NCBI GenBank assembly: GCA_937901085.1
Contig: CALCHQ010000034.1
Coordinates: forward strand, 92,744 to 156,743
Direction of reading: 5' to 3'
Length of the DNA: 64,000 bases
Origin: an uncultured Verrucomicrobiales bacterium
GTDB taxonomy: Bacteria; Verrucomicrobiota; Verrucomicrobiia; Verrucomicrobiales; Akkermansiaceae
Part shown: one piece after another, positions 50,757-58,907 of the stretch
How the letters are laid out: each line of letters opens with the position of its first letter
How positions within the stretch are numbered: the stretch's first letter is position 1
The notes under the pieces: model-generated
Databases searched by the model: none
The model's input: only the letters and a program-made list of their open reading frames with translations
Told to the model about the DNA's origin: nothing
Position numbers and translations under genes: made by a program

Positions 50757-51323
50757 TTATTTGTATTGGTTCCACTTGTTGACGAGGCCCTTGCGCGTGC
50801 CGCCCAGACGGTACAGGGTCTCCTTGTCGCGGATGGCCTGCTTGCGGTCGGTGAGGGTGATGAGGTATTCCTTGGAGAGGAAGATGGCTTGCTCCGGGCA
50901 GGCTTCCTGGCACATGCCGCAGTAGATGCAGCGCAGCATATCGATTTCGAACTTGGCCGGGGCCTTTTCCTGCTTCTGGCAGTTGCTGGTGGGATCTACC
51001 TCACCGGGGGTGATGGTGATGGCGCGTGCCGGGCAGATGAATTCACAGAGCTGGCAGGAGACGCAGCGTTCGCGGCCGTCTTCGCCGCGCACGAGGGTGG
51101 GCGCGCCGCGGTAGTATTCCGGCAGGCGGGAATCCCAGCGTTCATCGGGGAACTGCATGCAGACACCGACACCCTTGGTGCTGAAGTCTTTTTTGCCGCG
51201 GCTCTTGCCGAGCAGGGAAAGTACCAGGTGGCGCATGGTGATGGCCAGCCCCTTCACGAGCTCGACCACGTACACCTTGTCCAGCAGGCTGAACTTGGGG
51301 CGTTTGATTTTGATATAGGCCAT
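50757..51323 (-). CDS. nuoI: NADH-quinone oxidoreductase subunit I (two [4Fe-4S])
   Basis: Hydrophilic arm subunit that carries electrons to cluster N2. Two ferredoxin motifs are visible: CVSCQLCEFICPARAI and CIYCGMCQEACPEQAI (each C-x2-C-x2-C-x3-CP). 188 residues, normal length. The N-terminus (YVVELVKGLAITMRHL) fits the membrane-facing helix. nuoI overlaps nothing: 9 bp to nuoJ, 22 bp to nuoH. Confidence 0.96.
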   Translation of the reverse strand: MAYIKIKRPKFSLLDKVYVVELVKGLAITMRHLVLSLLGKSRGKKDFSTKGVGVCMQFPDERWDSRLPEYYRGAPTLVRGEDGRERCVSCQLCEFICPARAITITPGEVDPTSNCQKQEKAPAKFEIDMLRCIYCGMCQEACPEQAIFLSKEYLITLTDRKQAIRDKETLYRLGGTRKGLVNKWNQYK

Positions 51324-51345
51324 AGTAGGTAAACGTTAAAGGGGG

Positions 51346-52608
51346 TTATTTGATGAAATACATGACGGCGGCGGCCAGGAAGATGTTGGCCACGGTGATT
51401 TCCAGGAAATAGAGCCAGCCGAGCTTCATTACCTGGTCCCAGCGGAAGCGCGGCAGCGTCCAGCGCACCCACACGAAGAAGAAGATGAAGGCCAGCAGTT
51501 TGATGACAAACATGCAGAACTGGCAGAGGACGGCGAGCCAGTCGCAGTAGGCGGCCAGGGCGGCATCTGCCCCGAAGCCGATGGACCAGCCACCCAGGAA
51601 CAGGGTGACGACGACGGCAGAGCCGATGACCATGGCGGCGTATTCACCCATGAAGAAAGAGGCGAACTTCATGGAGGAGTATTCGGCGTGGTAGCCGGCC
51701 ACGAGGTCGGTTTCGCACTCGGCCATGTCGAAGGGGGTGCGGTTGGCTTCGGCAAAGACGCAGGTCACGAAGATGATGAAGCTGATGCCCAGCGGCAGCA
51801 TCATGGCCCAGCGCTGCCAGCTGAGACCTTCACCCCACAGGGGGAGTAGAGTCCAGCCGTTTTCGGCCTGGAACTGCACAATCTGCTGCAGGTTCAGCGT
51901 GCCGAACATCATGAGCAGCGGGATGATGGAAAGCCCCATGGAGACTTCGTAGGAGATGAGCTGGGCTGTGGCGCGCAGACCACCCAGGAAGGGGAACTTG
52001 GAGTTGGAGGACCAGCCTGCCAGGGTGAGGCCGTAGACGGAGAGGCCGGAGATAGCGAAAATCCACAGCGGGCCGATGTCGAGGTTGGCCACGCACATGG
52101 AGATGTGGCCGTAGCAGGTGTCCACTTCAGAGGCAAAAGGCACAACGGCTGCTGCCACCAGGGGCGGCCCCAGAACGAGCATGGGGGCCAGGATGAAGTA
52201 GAACTTGCGTACGTAGGAGGGGGTGGTTTCCTGCTTCAGGAAGAGCTTGCCGCCGTCCAGACAGGGCTGGATGAGACCCCAGCAGGGGATTTCGCGGTCG
52301 AGGCGCAGCCAGGTGCAGAGCTTGGCAATCCAGCTGGTTTCGGGAATGCCGAAGAAGTGCAGCCAGTTCTTGAGGGGCTGCTTCTCCTTGCTGCCGAAGC
52401 GCTGCAGCAGGAACAGGGGCAGACCGGCACGGTTGGGGCCGGGGCGGTCCTGAATCCAGCCGGCTACGCGGCGTTCAATCCAGACGGAAAGCACCACAAA
52501 AGCCAGAATAACGGCAAACATGAGGACCAGCTTGAGCAGCGTGTGAATCAGGTAGAACCAGATTTCGTTGCTCATGAGGTCGTTATACCAATTGATGATA
52601 GCGTCCAT
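51346..52608 (-). CDS. nuoH: NADH-quinone oxidoreductase subunit H
   Basis: Membrane subunit forming the quinone chamber; 420 residues, a little longer than usual because of an N-terminal loop. Conserved pieces are VAGWIQDRPGPNRAG, FAISGLSVYGLTLAGW, FAEANRTPFDMAECETDLV and the Glu/Arg chain GYHAEYSSMKFASFFMGEYA. The ATG at 52608 lies 23 bp from nuoG. Confidence 0.95.
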   Translation of the reverse strand: MDAIINWYNDLMSNEIWFYLIHTLLKLVLMFAVILAFVVLSVWIERRVAGWIQDRPGPNRAGLPLFLLQRFGSKEKQPLKNWLHFFGIPETSWIAKLCTWLRLDREIPCWGLIQPCLDGGKLFLKQETTPSYVRKFYFILAPMLVLGPPLVAAAVVPFASEVDTCYGHISMCVANLDIGPLWIFAISGLSVYGLTLAGWSSNSKFPFLGGLRATAQLISYEVSMGLSIIPLLMMFGTLNLQQIVQFQAENGWTLLPLWGEGLSWQRWAMMLPLGISFIIFVTCVFAEANRTPFDMAECETDLVAGYHAEYSSMKFASFFMGEYAAMVIGSAVVVTLFLGGWSIGFGADAALAAYCDWLAVLCQFCMFVIKLLAFIFFFVWVRWTLPRFRWDQVMKLGWLYFLEITVANIFLAAAVMYFIK

Positions 52609-52631
52609 TTGAGGTATGAGGTGTTAGCGGT

Positions 52632-54362
52632 TTATTTCTTGGCTTTTTCGCGTTCGATGAGGGGGATGGTGACACCGGTGTTCATGACGACCTTGCCGCT
52701 GTTGCCGATGTTGCCCCAGGTGATGCCGTCGAGTTCTTCGAATTCCTGTGCCATTTCGTCCAGGACGGACATGGGCGTGGGGCAGGCGATGACGCGTACG
52801 CAGTCGCAGCCCAGACCTTCGGAGAGGTTGCGGCAGATTTCCCAGTCGGAGCGGGAGTCTCCGATGGGTTCGATGGCTTTGTTGAGGCGCTGGATGCGGC
52901 CGGCCACGTTAATCATGGTGCCGTATTTCTCTGCAAAGGTGACACCGGGGAGGACAACGTCGGCGGCCTTGGTGGTTTCATTCTCGCTGTGGTGTACCAC
53001 GAGGAGGTATTCCAGACCAGCCAGGTCTTCGGCGGTGAAGCCGGCTTCTTCGGTGAGATCTTCGCCCAGCACAATCATGAAGCGGATGCTGTTGTTGCGT
53101 ACACCGCGGCGGATGTTGGCAAGACCGGCACCGGTCTTGCCCAGGACGAGCTTCGCACCGTTGGAGTTCGGGTTGCGGTCTTCGCTTACCAGCAGGCCGT
53201 CGTTCTCGCCCTTGCGGGGGACGATATCCATCTTGGTGATGCCGAGCTGCTTGGAGAGCGCGCGTACCATGTAGAGTTCCTCATTGGTCATGCGGGCCGA
53301 GCAGATGAGGGCGGTTTCGGCAGGTGCCATGCGGTGCAGCTGCTCTACGACCATGTTGATGGTGGCATCCCAGGTGGAGGGACGCTGGTCAGCCCCGGCA
53401 TCGGTCTTCACCAGCGGGGTGGTGATGCGGGTGGGGGCGTTGATGAACTTGTAGTTGAGGCGGTGGTCATCGGGCATCCAGCAGCTGTTCACCTCGTCGT
53501 TCTGGCGCGGGGTGATGCGGTAGACCTGCTGCTCGCGGGTCCAGATGTTGATGTTCGTGCCGGTGCCGCAGTTCACGTCGATGGTGGGGGTGCTCTTCAG
53601 GAACCACACGCGCATCTTGAAGCGGAAGTCCTTGCTGGTCATGGCACCTACGGGGCAGATGTCTACCACGTTCATGGAGTAGTTACTGTCCAGCTGGGTG
53701 CCGGGGTAGCAGGCGATGGCATTGTGCGTGCCGCGGCCGACGACGCCCAGAACATCCTGACCGGCAATTTCCTTCATGAAGCGCACGCAACGGCGGCAGA
53801 GTACGCAGCGTTCCTGGTCCAGGTTCACGCGCGGACCGATGGAGAGGTTCTTACCCTTCTTGGTCTTTTCTTCGGTGAAGCGGTGGGTGCCGCTGCCGTA
53901 GTCGGTGGTGTATTCCTGCAGTTTGCATTCACCGGCCTGGTCACAGATGGGGCAGTCCAGCGGGTGGTTGGAGAGCAGGAATTCCAGAACACCGCGGCGG
54001 GCTTCCTCGGTGAGCTTGCCGGTGGTGCGGATGCCCATGTTCTCTGCCACGGTGTTGGCGCAGGCGATGATGGCGCGGGGCATCCAGCTGATGGGCAGGT
54101 AGCCGTCGTCACCATACTGCGGGGTGGCACCGGGAGCGAGGCGGGCGGGCATGCCCTGCTCGACAAGGCACATGCGGCAGGAACCGGCTACGGAAAGTTT
54201 GGGGTGGTAGCAGAAGCAGGGTACATGGGCACCTACGGAGTTGCAGGCATCTGCAATGCGGGTTCCCTTGGGGAAGCGGTACCATTTGCCGTTAATCTGG
54301 ACATTCACCTTGCCTTCGGCAGCGGCGGCGTCTTTGGGCAGAATTGCGGGGGGTGTACTCAT
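52632..54362 (-). CDS. nuoG: NADH-quinone oxidoreductase subunit G
   Basis: Iron-sulfur subunit of the hydrophilic arm, 576 residues. The [2Fe-2S] ligands are in HVPCFCYHPKLSVAGSCRMC, the His/Cys set in NHPLDCPICDQAGECKLQ, [4Fe-4S] ligands in CVLCRRCVRFMKEIAGQD and VDICPVGAMTS. The molybdopterin-like domain follows with no cofactor expected. It is shorter than the 690-900 residues of many NuoG proteins because the C-terminal part is reduced. Confidence 0.94.
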   Translation of the reverse strand: MSTPPAILPKDAAAAEGKVNVQINGKWYRFPKGTRIADACNSVGAHVPCFCYHPKLSVAGSCRMCLVEQGMPARLAPGATPQYGDDGYLPISWMPRAIIACANTVAENMGIRTTGKLTEEARRGVLEFLLSNHPLDCPICDQAGECKLQEYTTDYGSGTHRFTEEKTKKGKNLSIGPRVNLDQERCVLCRRCVRFMKEIAGQDVLGVVGRGTHNAIACYPGTQLDSNYSMNVVDICPVGAMTSKDFRFKMRVWFLKSTPTIDVNCGTGTNINIWTREQQVYRITPRQNDEVNSCWMPDDHRLNYKFINAPTRITTPLVKTDAGADQRPSTWDATINMVVEQLHRMAPAETALICSARMTNEELYMVRALSKQLGITKMDIVPRKGENDGLLVSEDRNPNSNGAKLVLGKTGAGLANIRRGVRNNSIRFMIVLGEDLTEEAGFTAEDLAGLEYLLVVHHSENETTKAADVVLPGVTFAEKYGTMINVAGRIQRLNKAIEPIGDSRSDWEICRNLSEGLGCDCVRVIACPTPMSVLDEMAQEFEELDGITWGNIGNSGKVVMNTGVTIPLIEREKAKK

Positions 54363-54379
54363 GGATTCAGTAAAAGGGT

Positions 54380-55789
54380 TTAGTCTTCGCGGGTGAGGAA
54401 CTTGCGGGCTTCCTTGGCCTCGTCAGAGTGCGGCTTGAGGGCGTTGATGGGCTTGGTGAGAGCCAGGAACTCCTCACGGAACTTGGTGACAAAGGCCTGG
54501 GTGGGCCAGGAACAGGCTTCACCAAAGGCGCAGACGGTGCGTCCGCAGATGTTGTCGGCCACGCTCTTGAGCAGGTCTACATCCTCCGGAGAGCCCTTGC
54601 CTTCGCAGATGCGGGTGGAGAGCTTGAGCATCCAGGGGTTGCCTTCGCGGCAGGGGGAACACTGGCCGCAGGATTCCCAGGCGTAGAAACGGTTGAGGTT
54701 GTTGAGCATCTTGGGCATGCTGCGGCTGTCATCCATGACGATGATGCCGCCGGAGCCGCTCATGGAGCCGTGCTGGGCAATGCTGTCCAGATCCAGCGGT
54801 ACGTCGAAGATGCTCATGGCGCGCACGGAGCCGTCGCTGTTGCGGCCCTTGAGGACTTCGTCGCAGCGCATGACCTTGGCAGAGGCACCGCCGGGAATGA
54901 TAGCCTTGAATTTGCGGCCGCGCTTGGGGCCGCCGCATACATCGTACAGCAGCTCACCAAAGGTCATGGAGCCGGAGACGATTTCGTAGTAGCCGGGGCG
55001 CTTCACGTCGCCGGAAACACCGATGATACGGGTGCCGGGGGAGCGCTGGGCACCTTCGGCGGCGTAGGCCTCGCCGCCGCGCATGAGAACCTGGCGCACC
55101 TGGCAGAGGGATTCCACGTTGTTCACGATGGTGGGGCAGCCATACAGACCGATGGCGGCAGGGAAGAAGGGCGGCTTGATGCGCGGATAGGGACGCACGC
55201 CTTCAATGGAGTTGATAAGGCCGGTTTCTTCACCGCAGATGTAGGCGCCGGCGCCACGGTGCAGGATGATTTTGAGGTCGTAGCCCTTGCCGAGGATGTT
55301 CTCACCCAGGAAGCCTGCTTCTTCGGCTTCCTTGAGAGCTTTCTGCATAATTCTGGCGGCTTCGGGGAATTCCTCGCGCATGTAGATGACACCGTAGTGA
55401 GCCTGCACAGCGTAGCAGGCAATAATCATGCCTTCGATGAGCTGGTGCGGGTCCTGGTGTACCACGAAACGGTCTTTGAAGGTGCCGGGTTCGGATTCGT
55501 CACAGTTGCAGACCACGTAGACGGGTTTGGTGTTGCCCTTGGGAATGAAAGTCCACTTCACGCCGGTGGGGAAACCTGCACCGCCTCGGCCGCGCAGACC
55601 GCTCTTCTTCACTTCTTCGGTGACGGCGGAGGGCTCCATTTCCATGGCCTTCTTGAGGGTTTCATACCCGCCATCCTTGATGAAGCACTTGATGGAAGGG
55701 TCGTACCCCTTGCGGTCGATGTTGCGGAAAATACGGCGGGTTTCGCGCGGATGCGGTTCCTTGCCGGGTTTGTAGGTGATTTCGCTCAT
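54380..55789 (-). CDS. nuoF: NADH-quinone oxidoreductase subunit F (FMN, NADH site)
   Basis: NADH-oxidising subunit, 469 residues. The FMN/NADH glycine-rich loop is LRGRGGAGFPTGVKWTF near residue 65, and GAGAYICGEETGLINSIEG near 180 is the second nucleotide motif. The N3 [4Fe-4S] cluster ligands are in ESCGQCSPCREGNPW and the later Cys in GRTVCAFGEACSWP. It lies 17 bp from nuoG and 15 bp from nuoE. Confidence 0.96.
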   Translation of the reverse strand: MSEITYKPGKEPHPRETRRIFRNIDRKGYDPSIKCFIKDGGYETLKKAMEMEPSAVTEEVKKSGLRGRGGAGFPTGVKWTFIPKGNTKPVYVVCNCDESEPGTFKDRFVVHQDPHQLIEGMIIACYAVQAHYGVIYMREEFPEAARIMQKALKEAEEAGFLGENILGKGYDLKIILHRGAGAYICGEETGLINSIEGVRPYPRIKPPFFPAAIGLYGCPTIVNNVESLCQVRQVLMRGGEAYAAEGAQRSPGTRIIGVSGDVKRPGYYEIVSGSMTFGELLYDVCGGPKRGRKFKAIIPGGASAKVMRCDEVLKGRNSDGSVRAMSIFDVPLDLDSIAQHGSMSGSGGIIVMDDSRSMPKMLNNLNRFYAWESCGQCSPCREGNPWMLKLSTRICEGKGSPEDVDLLKSVADNICGRTVCAFGEACSWPTQAFVTKFREEFLALTKPINALKPHSDEAKEARKFLTRED

Positions 55790-55804
55790 GGTTCGCTCAG
55801 GGGG

Positions 55805-56386
55805 TTACTTTTTGGGCTGGTGCTTGGCGATGATTTCGTCAATCTTCTTGGTGGTCACCTGGGAGTAGAGGACGTCGTTGACCATCACGTTGGGGCCGAA
55901 GCCGCAGTTGGCCAGGCATTCCACGGGTTCCACGCTGAAAAGACCGTCGGCGCTCACCAGCATGGGTTCTTCGTCGCTCATGTCGGCGTAGTTCACGCCA
56001 ATCTTCTCGCAGATGTAGGGGATGAGTTCCTCACCGCCGGAAAGGGAGCAGGCAATGGTGCGGCAGACGCGGAAGTGGTACTTGCCGGGGCACATGGTGT
56101 GGATGCCGGGGTAGAAGGTGACGATGCCGGCCACGTGAATGGGGGTGCTGTTGCACATTTCAGCAATCCAGGGCATGGCATCGGCGCAGATAAAGCCGAA
56201 TTTTTCCTGTACCAGGTGGATGATGGGCAGTACGGCAGACTGTTCCTTGCCCTCAGGGTACTGGGCAACCAGCGCCTTGGCTTCCTTCACCAGGCCGGGG
56301 GTTACCTTGAACTTCGGGAAATGCTGCTCACCGGGGGACGGTTTGGCTGCCGTGATGGCATCAATCGCGTTGGGGGTATCAGACAT
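55805..56386 (-). CDS. nuoE: NADH-quinone oxidoreductase subunit E ([2Fe-2S])
   Basis: Thioredoxin-like subunit that binds the N1a cluster; 193 residues. The ligands are C-x4-C in CRTIACSLSGGEEL and C-x3-C in ECLANCGFGPNVMVN. The N-terminus has about 20 extra residues (MSDTPNAIDAITAAKPSP). There are 40 bp between nuoD and nuoE. Confidence 0.95.
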   Translation of the reverse strand: MSDTPNAIDAITAAKPSPGEQHFPKFKVTPGLVKEAKALVAQYPEGKEQSAVLPIIHLVQEKFGFICADAMPWIAEMCNSTPIHVAGIVTFYPGIHTMCPGKYHFRVCRTIACSLSGGEELIPYICEKIGVNYADMSDEEPMLVSADGLFSVEPVECLANCGFGPNVMVNDVLYSQVTTKKIDEIIAKHQPKK

Positions 56387-56426
56387 GGTAAGTGGTTTCG
56401 TTGTCAGAGAGGTTCTTAAAATGGGT

Positions 56427-57671
56427 TTAGCGGTCGCATTCGCCCTGCACGAAGTCGAAGGAGCCGAGGATGGCGCCGACGTCGCTCACGAGGTGTCCGG
56501 GCAGCAGTTCGGGCAGGATGGAAAGAGTGCAGTAGGAGGGGCTGCGCATCTTGAGTCGGTTGGCAATGCCGCCGCCCTGGGAATCAAGGAAGAAGCCCAG
56601 CTCACCCTTCGGGTTTTCGGCAGCAAAGTATACCTGGCCGGCGGGGGCGTTCACGCATTCGGTGGTCACCATGAACTGGCGGATGAGTTCTTCAATGCCC
56701 TGCATGGCATCGGCCTTCCTGGGCAGGATGCCCTTGTCGAGCTGCACCCAGATGGGGCCTCCCGGCATGGTGGCAATTACCTGGCGGATGATGCGGACGG
56801 ACTGGCGGATTTCCTCCATGCGTACCTGGAAGCGGGCGTAGCAGTCGCCTTCCTCTGCCACGGGTACATCGAATTCATACTTCTCGTAGCCCAGGTAGGG
56901 GTTGGTCTTGCGGAGGTCGCGGTTCACGCCGCTGGCTCGCAGGTTGTTGCCGGTCATGCCGTTCTGCAGGGCCATTTCCTTGGTGATGACACCAACGCCC
57001 ACCAGGCGGTCAATGAAAATCTTGTTGTGCAGCAGGAGCTTCTCCATCTCATCCACGGTGCGCAGAGCGCTGTCGCAGAAGTCGAGAATCTGTTTCTCGA
57101 TGCCCTTGGGCAGGTCGCGGGTCATGCCGCCGATGCGGGTGTAGCTGGAGGTGAAACGGGCACCGCAAATCTGTTCGTAGAGGTTGTGGACGCGTTCCTT
57201 TTCCTCGAAGGCGTACAGGAAGGCAGTCATGGCGCCGGTGTCCATGGCGTATACACCAGTACCCAGGAAGCAGGAGGAAATGCGGGAAAGCTCGCAGCAC
57301 AGCACGCGGATGGCCTGGCCACGTTCCGGCAGTTCCCAGCCCAGCAGTTTTTCCACCGCGCAGGCATAGGCGATGTTGTTGCTCATGGGGGCGAGGTAGT
57401 CCATGCGGTCGGTGTAGGTCACGAGCTGGTTGTAGTGGCAGTTCTCGGCAATCTTCTCCATGCCGCGATGCAGGTAGCCAATGACCGGGTCGCAGGATAC
57501 AATCTCCTCACCGTCAATGACAAGCTTGAGGCGAAGTACGCCGTGCGTTGCCGGGTGGGAGGGGCCTACATTCAGGGTTACCAGCTCGCCGCGGTCATCT
57601 GCATCGTTTTTCAGATAATCCATCGCAGCGCTTGCTACGTCAGGCACTTGTATAAATTTTGTCGTGTTCAT
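56427..57671 (-). CDS. nuoD: NADH-quinone oxidoreductase subunit D
   Basis: Quinone-site subunit related to [NiFe] hydrogenase large subunits; 414 residues from the ATG. Conserved features are GPSHPATHGVLRLKL, DPVIGYLHRGMEKIAE, YTDRMDYLAPMSNNIAY and the C-terminal DVGAILGSFDFVQGECDR. An upstream in-frame GTG at 57704 would lie five bases after the predicted start site, so it is a serious alternative. nuoA, nuoB and nuoC, which normally precede it, are absent; the upstream neighbour is an unrelated gene on the other strand. Confidence 0.95.
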   Translation of the reverse strand: MNTTKFIQVPDVASAAMDYLKNDADDRGELVTLNVGPSHPATHGVLRLKLVIDGEEIVSCDPVIGYLHRGMEKIAENCHYNQLVTYTDRMDYLAPMSNNIAYACAVEKLLGWELPERGQAIRVLCCELSRISSCFLGTGVYAMDTGAMTAFLYAFEEKERVHNLYEQICGARFTSSYTRIGGMTRDLPKGIEKQILDFCDSALRTVDEMEKLLLHNKIFIDRLVGVGVITKEMALQNGMTGNNLRASGVNRDLRKTNPYLGYEKYEFDVPVAEEGDCYARFQVRMEEIRQSVRIIRQVIATMPGGPIWVQLDKGILPRKADAMQGIEELIRQFMVTTECVNAPAGQVYFAAENPKGELGFFLDSQGGGIANRLKMRSPSYCTLSILPELLPGHLVSDVGAILGSFDFVQGECDR

Positions 57672-57715
57672 AACCTGGGGATACGGGGCCACCTGCGGCC
57701 ACACTTACGCGCAGA

Positions 57716-57745
57716 TATTTAACACCTTTCTCTTGTAAAGTGCAA
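57716..57745 (-). promoter_or_regulatory. nuoD-N operon promoter
   Basis: TTGCAC, 18-bp spacer, TAAATA (57721-57716) on the minus strand. Expected start 57709, 38 bases from the ATG or 5 from a GTG. Confidence 0.5.
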
Positions 57746-57841
57746 GCCTAAAGTCGCCGCCGGAACAAGAATTACGCGCGTGCATAGGTGTTAGTTCTGG
57801 CGAACAATTTGCTGTATTTTGGGGTAAGTCACGCTTGCTGC

Positions 57842-57869
57842 TTGAAATCGGAGCGGGCAGGGGTATGAT
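57842..57869 (+). promoter_or_regulatory. Promoter of hypothetical gene, leaderless geometry
   Basis: TTGAAA (57842-57847), 16-bp spacer, TATGAT (57864-57869). Expected start 57876, the A of the ATG. Confidence 0.65.
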
Positions 57870-57875
57870 GAGGGT

Positions 57876-58316
57876 ATGAATGCAGTAACAGCAGAGCAGC
57901 TTGAAATGGTGCGCCAGTGGGCCGCGCAGGGTGTGGATTTGAATGGTATCCAGAAGCGTCTGGCGAGTGAGTGCGGGGTACACATGATGTACAGGGATGT
58001 GCGTTTCCTGCTGCTGGACCACGGGATTGAGATTGCCTCTGCTCCTGCTGCACCGGCCAGACCGCAGCCACAGCCGGAGAAAGCACCGGAGGCTGTGCCG
58101 GCTGCTGGTGAGGGTAAGCTTGTGGTGACGCTGGATGAATTGATGCTGCCCGGTACGCTGATTTCCGGTAAGGTGCAGTTTGCCTCCGGCACCAGGGGCG
58201 GCTGGCAGATTGACCAGATGGGGCGCTTTGCCTGGAATGCGCTTGAAGGTCAGCCCACGCCGGAGGAACTGCAATCGTTCCAGGCGGAGCTGACTCAGAT
58301 TCTGAGCAGGGCGTAA
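57876..58316 (+). CDS. Hypothetical cytoplasmic protein
   Basis: A 146-residue protein with no signal or membrane segment. Residues 1-50 are helical (MNAVTAEQLEMVRQWAAQGV, CGVHMMYRDVRFLLLDHGIE) and may hold a small HTH-like unit. A Pro/Ala/Gln-rich linker follows (residues 52-78), and a compact C-terminal domain has LVVTLDELMLPGTLISGKVQ and WQIDQMGRFAWNAL. No known family recognised. The leaderless promoter and convergent terminator support it as a real gene. Confidence 0.8.
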   Translation: MNAVTAEQLEMVRQWAAQGVDLNGIQKRLASECGVHMMYRDVRFLLLDHGIEIASAPAAPARPQPQPEKAPEAVPAAGEGKLVVTLDELMLPGTLISGKVQFASGTRGGWQIDQMGRFAWNALEGQPTPEELQSFQAELTQILSRA

Positions 58317-58330
58317 GTGTTTTTCTGAAA

Positions 58331-58374
58331 AAAAAAGGAAGAACCCCGGCGGTGCACCTGCCGGGGTTCTTTTG
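58331..58374. terminator. Bidirectional terminator
   Basis: AAGAACCCCGGC pairs with GCCGGGGTTCTT, with A residues before and T residues after the stem, between convergent genes. Confidence 0.88.
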
Positions 58375-58396
58375 TTGAGAGTTGTATCTGCCGGAT

Positions 58397-58828
58397 TTAG
58401 TCGTTGGAGAGACGGCAGTGATCGTACTTGCTCTGGAAGCCGAGTTCTTCGGGGAATTCGGAGAAACCGCCCCACACGTTGTATTCCTTGAGGCCGCTGC
58501 GACCGCAGGAATCCTGGTAGCAGGGCTTGTAGGTGCACTTGTAGGTGGGAGCCCAGAAAGTCACCAGTTCGTAGAAACCGTAGCCGATGCGGGAGAAAGT
58601 GCGGCCGATGCCATCAACCACGCCCACGGAGAAACCGGCATTGTTGCCTTCGGCATCGTTCCAGCGAATCATGGTGGTGGGGATTTCTTCCACGGCAAAG
58701 AGGATGTTACCAACGGCGCGGCCCAGCTTGCGGGTGGCCGTGTACTCTGAGGCGGGCGGTGCCTGAATGTCGGCATACGTCGTGCCGGCCAGAGCCAAGA
58801 GAATTGTTGAAAGGAGTAAGCGCTTCAT
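58397..58828 (-). CDS. Exosortase-associated protein, TIGR04073-like
   Basis: A 143-residue exported protein with signal MKRLLLSTILLALAGTTYAD. Residues 30-95 match my memory of the TIGR04073 family, which co-occurs with PEP-CTERM/exosortase systems: TRKLGRAVGNILFAVEEIPT, then GFSVGVVDGIGRTFSRIGYG and FYELVTFWAP. A Cys-rich segment (YKCTYKPCYQDSCGRS) follows. Its presence agrees with the PEP-CTERM proteins found earlier in the window. Exact role unknown. Confidence 0.75.
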   Translation of the reverse strand: MKRLLLSTILLALAGTTYADIQAPPASEYTATRKLGRAVGNILFAVEEIPTTMIRWNDAEGNNAGFSVGVVDGIGRTFSRIGYGFYELVTFWAPTYKCTYKPCYQDSCGRSGLKEYNVWGGFSEFPEELGFQSKYDHCRLSND

Positions 58829-58838
58829 GACAGAATCA

Positions 58839-58861
58839 CAAATACCACATCGCTGCACCTG
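58839..58861 (-). promoter_or_regulatory. Promoter of the TIGR04073-like gene
   Basis: A TTGCAG-like -35 box and TATTTG (58844-58839) on the minus strand; expected start 58832, four-base leader. Weak boxes. Confidence 0.4.
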
Positions 58862-58907
58862 CTGCAAGCAAAAAGTACAATTTTTACCCTCGCTTATGAA
58901 AAAAATA

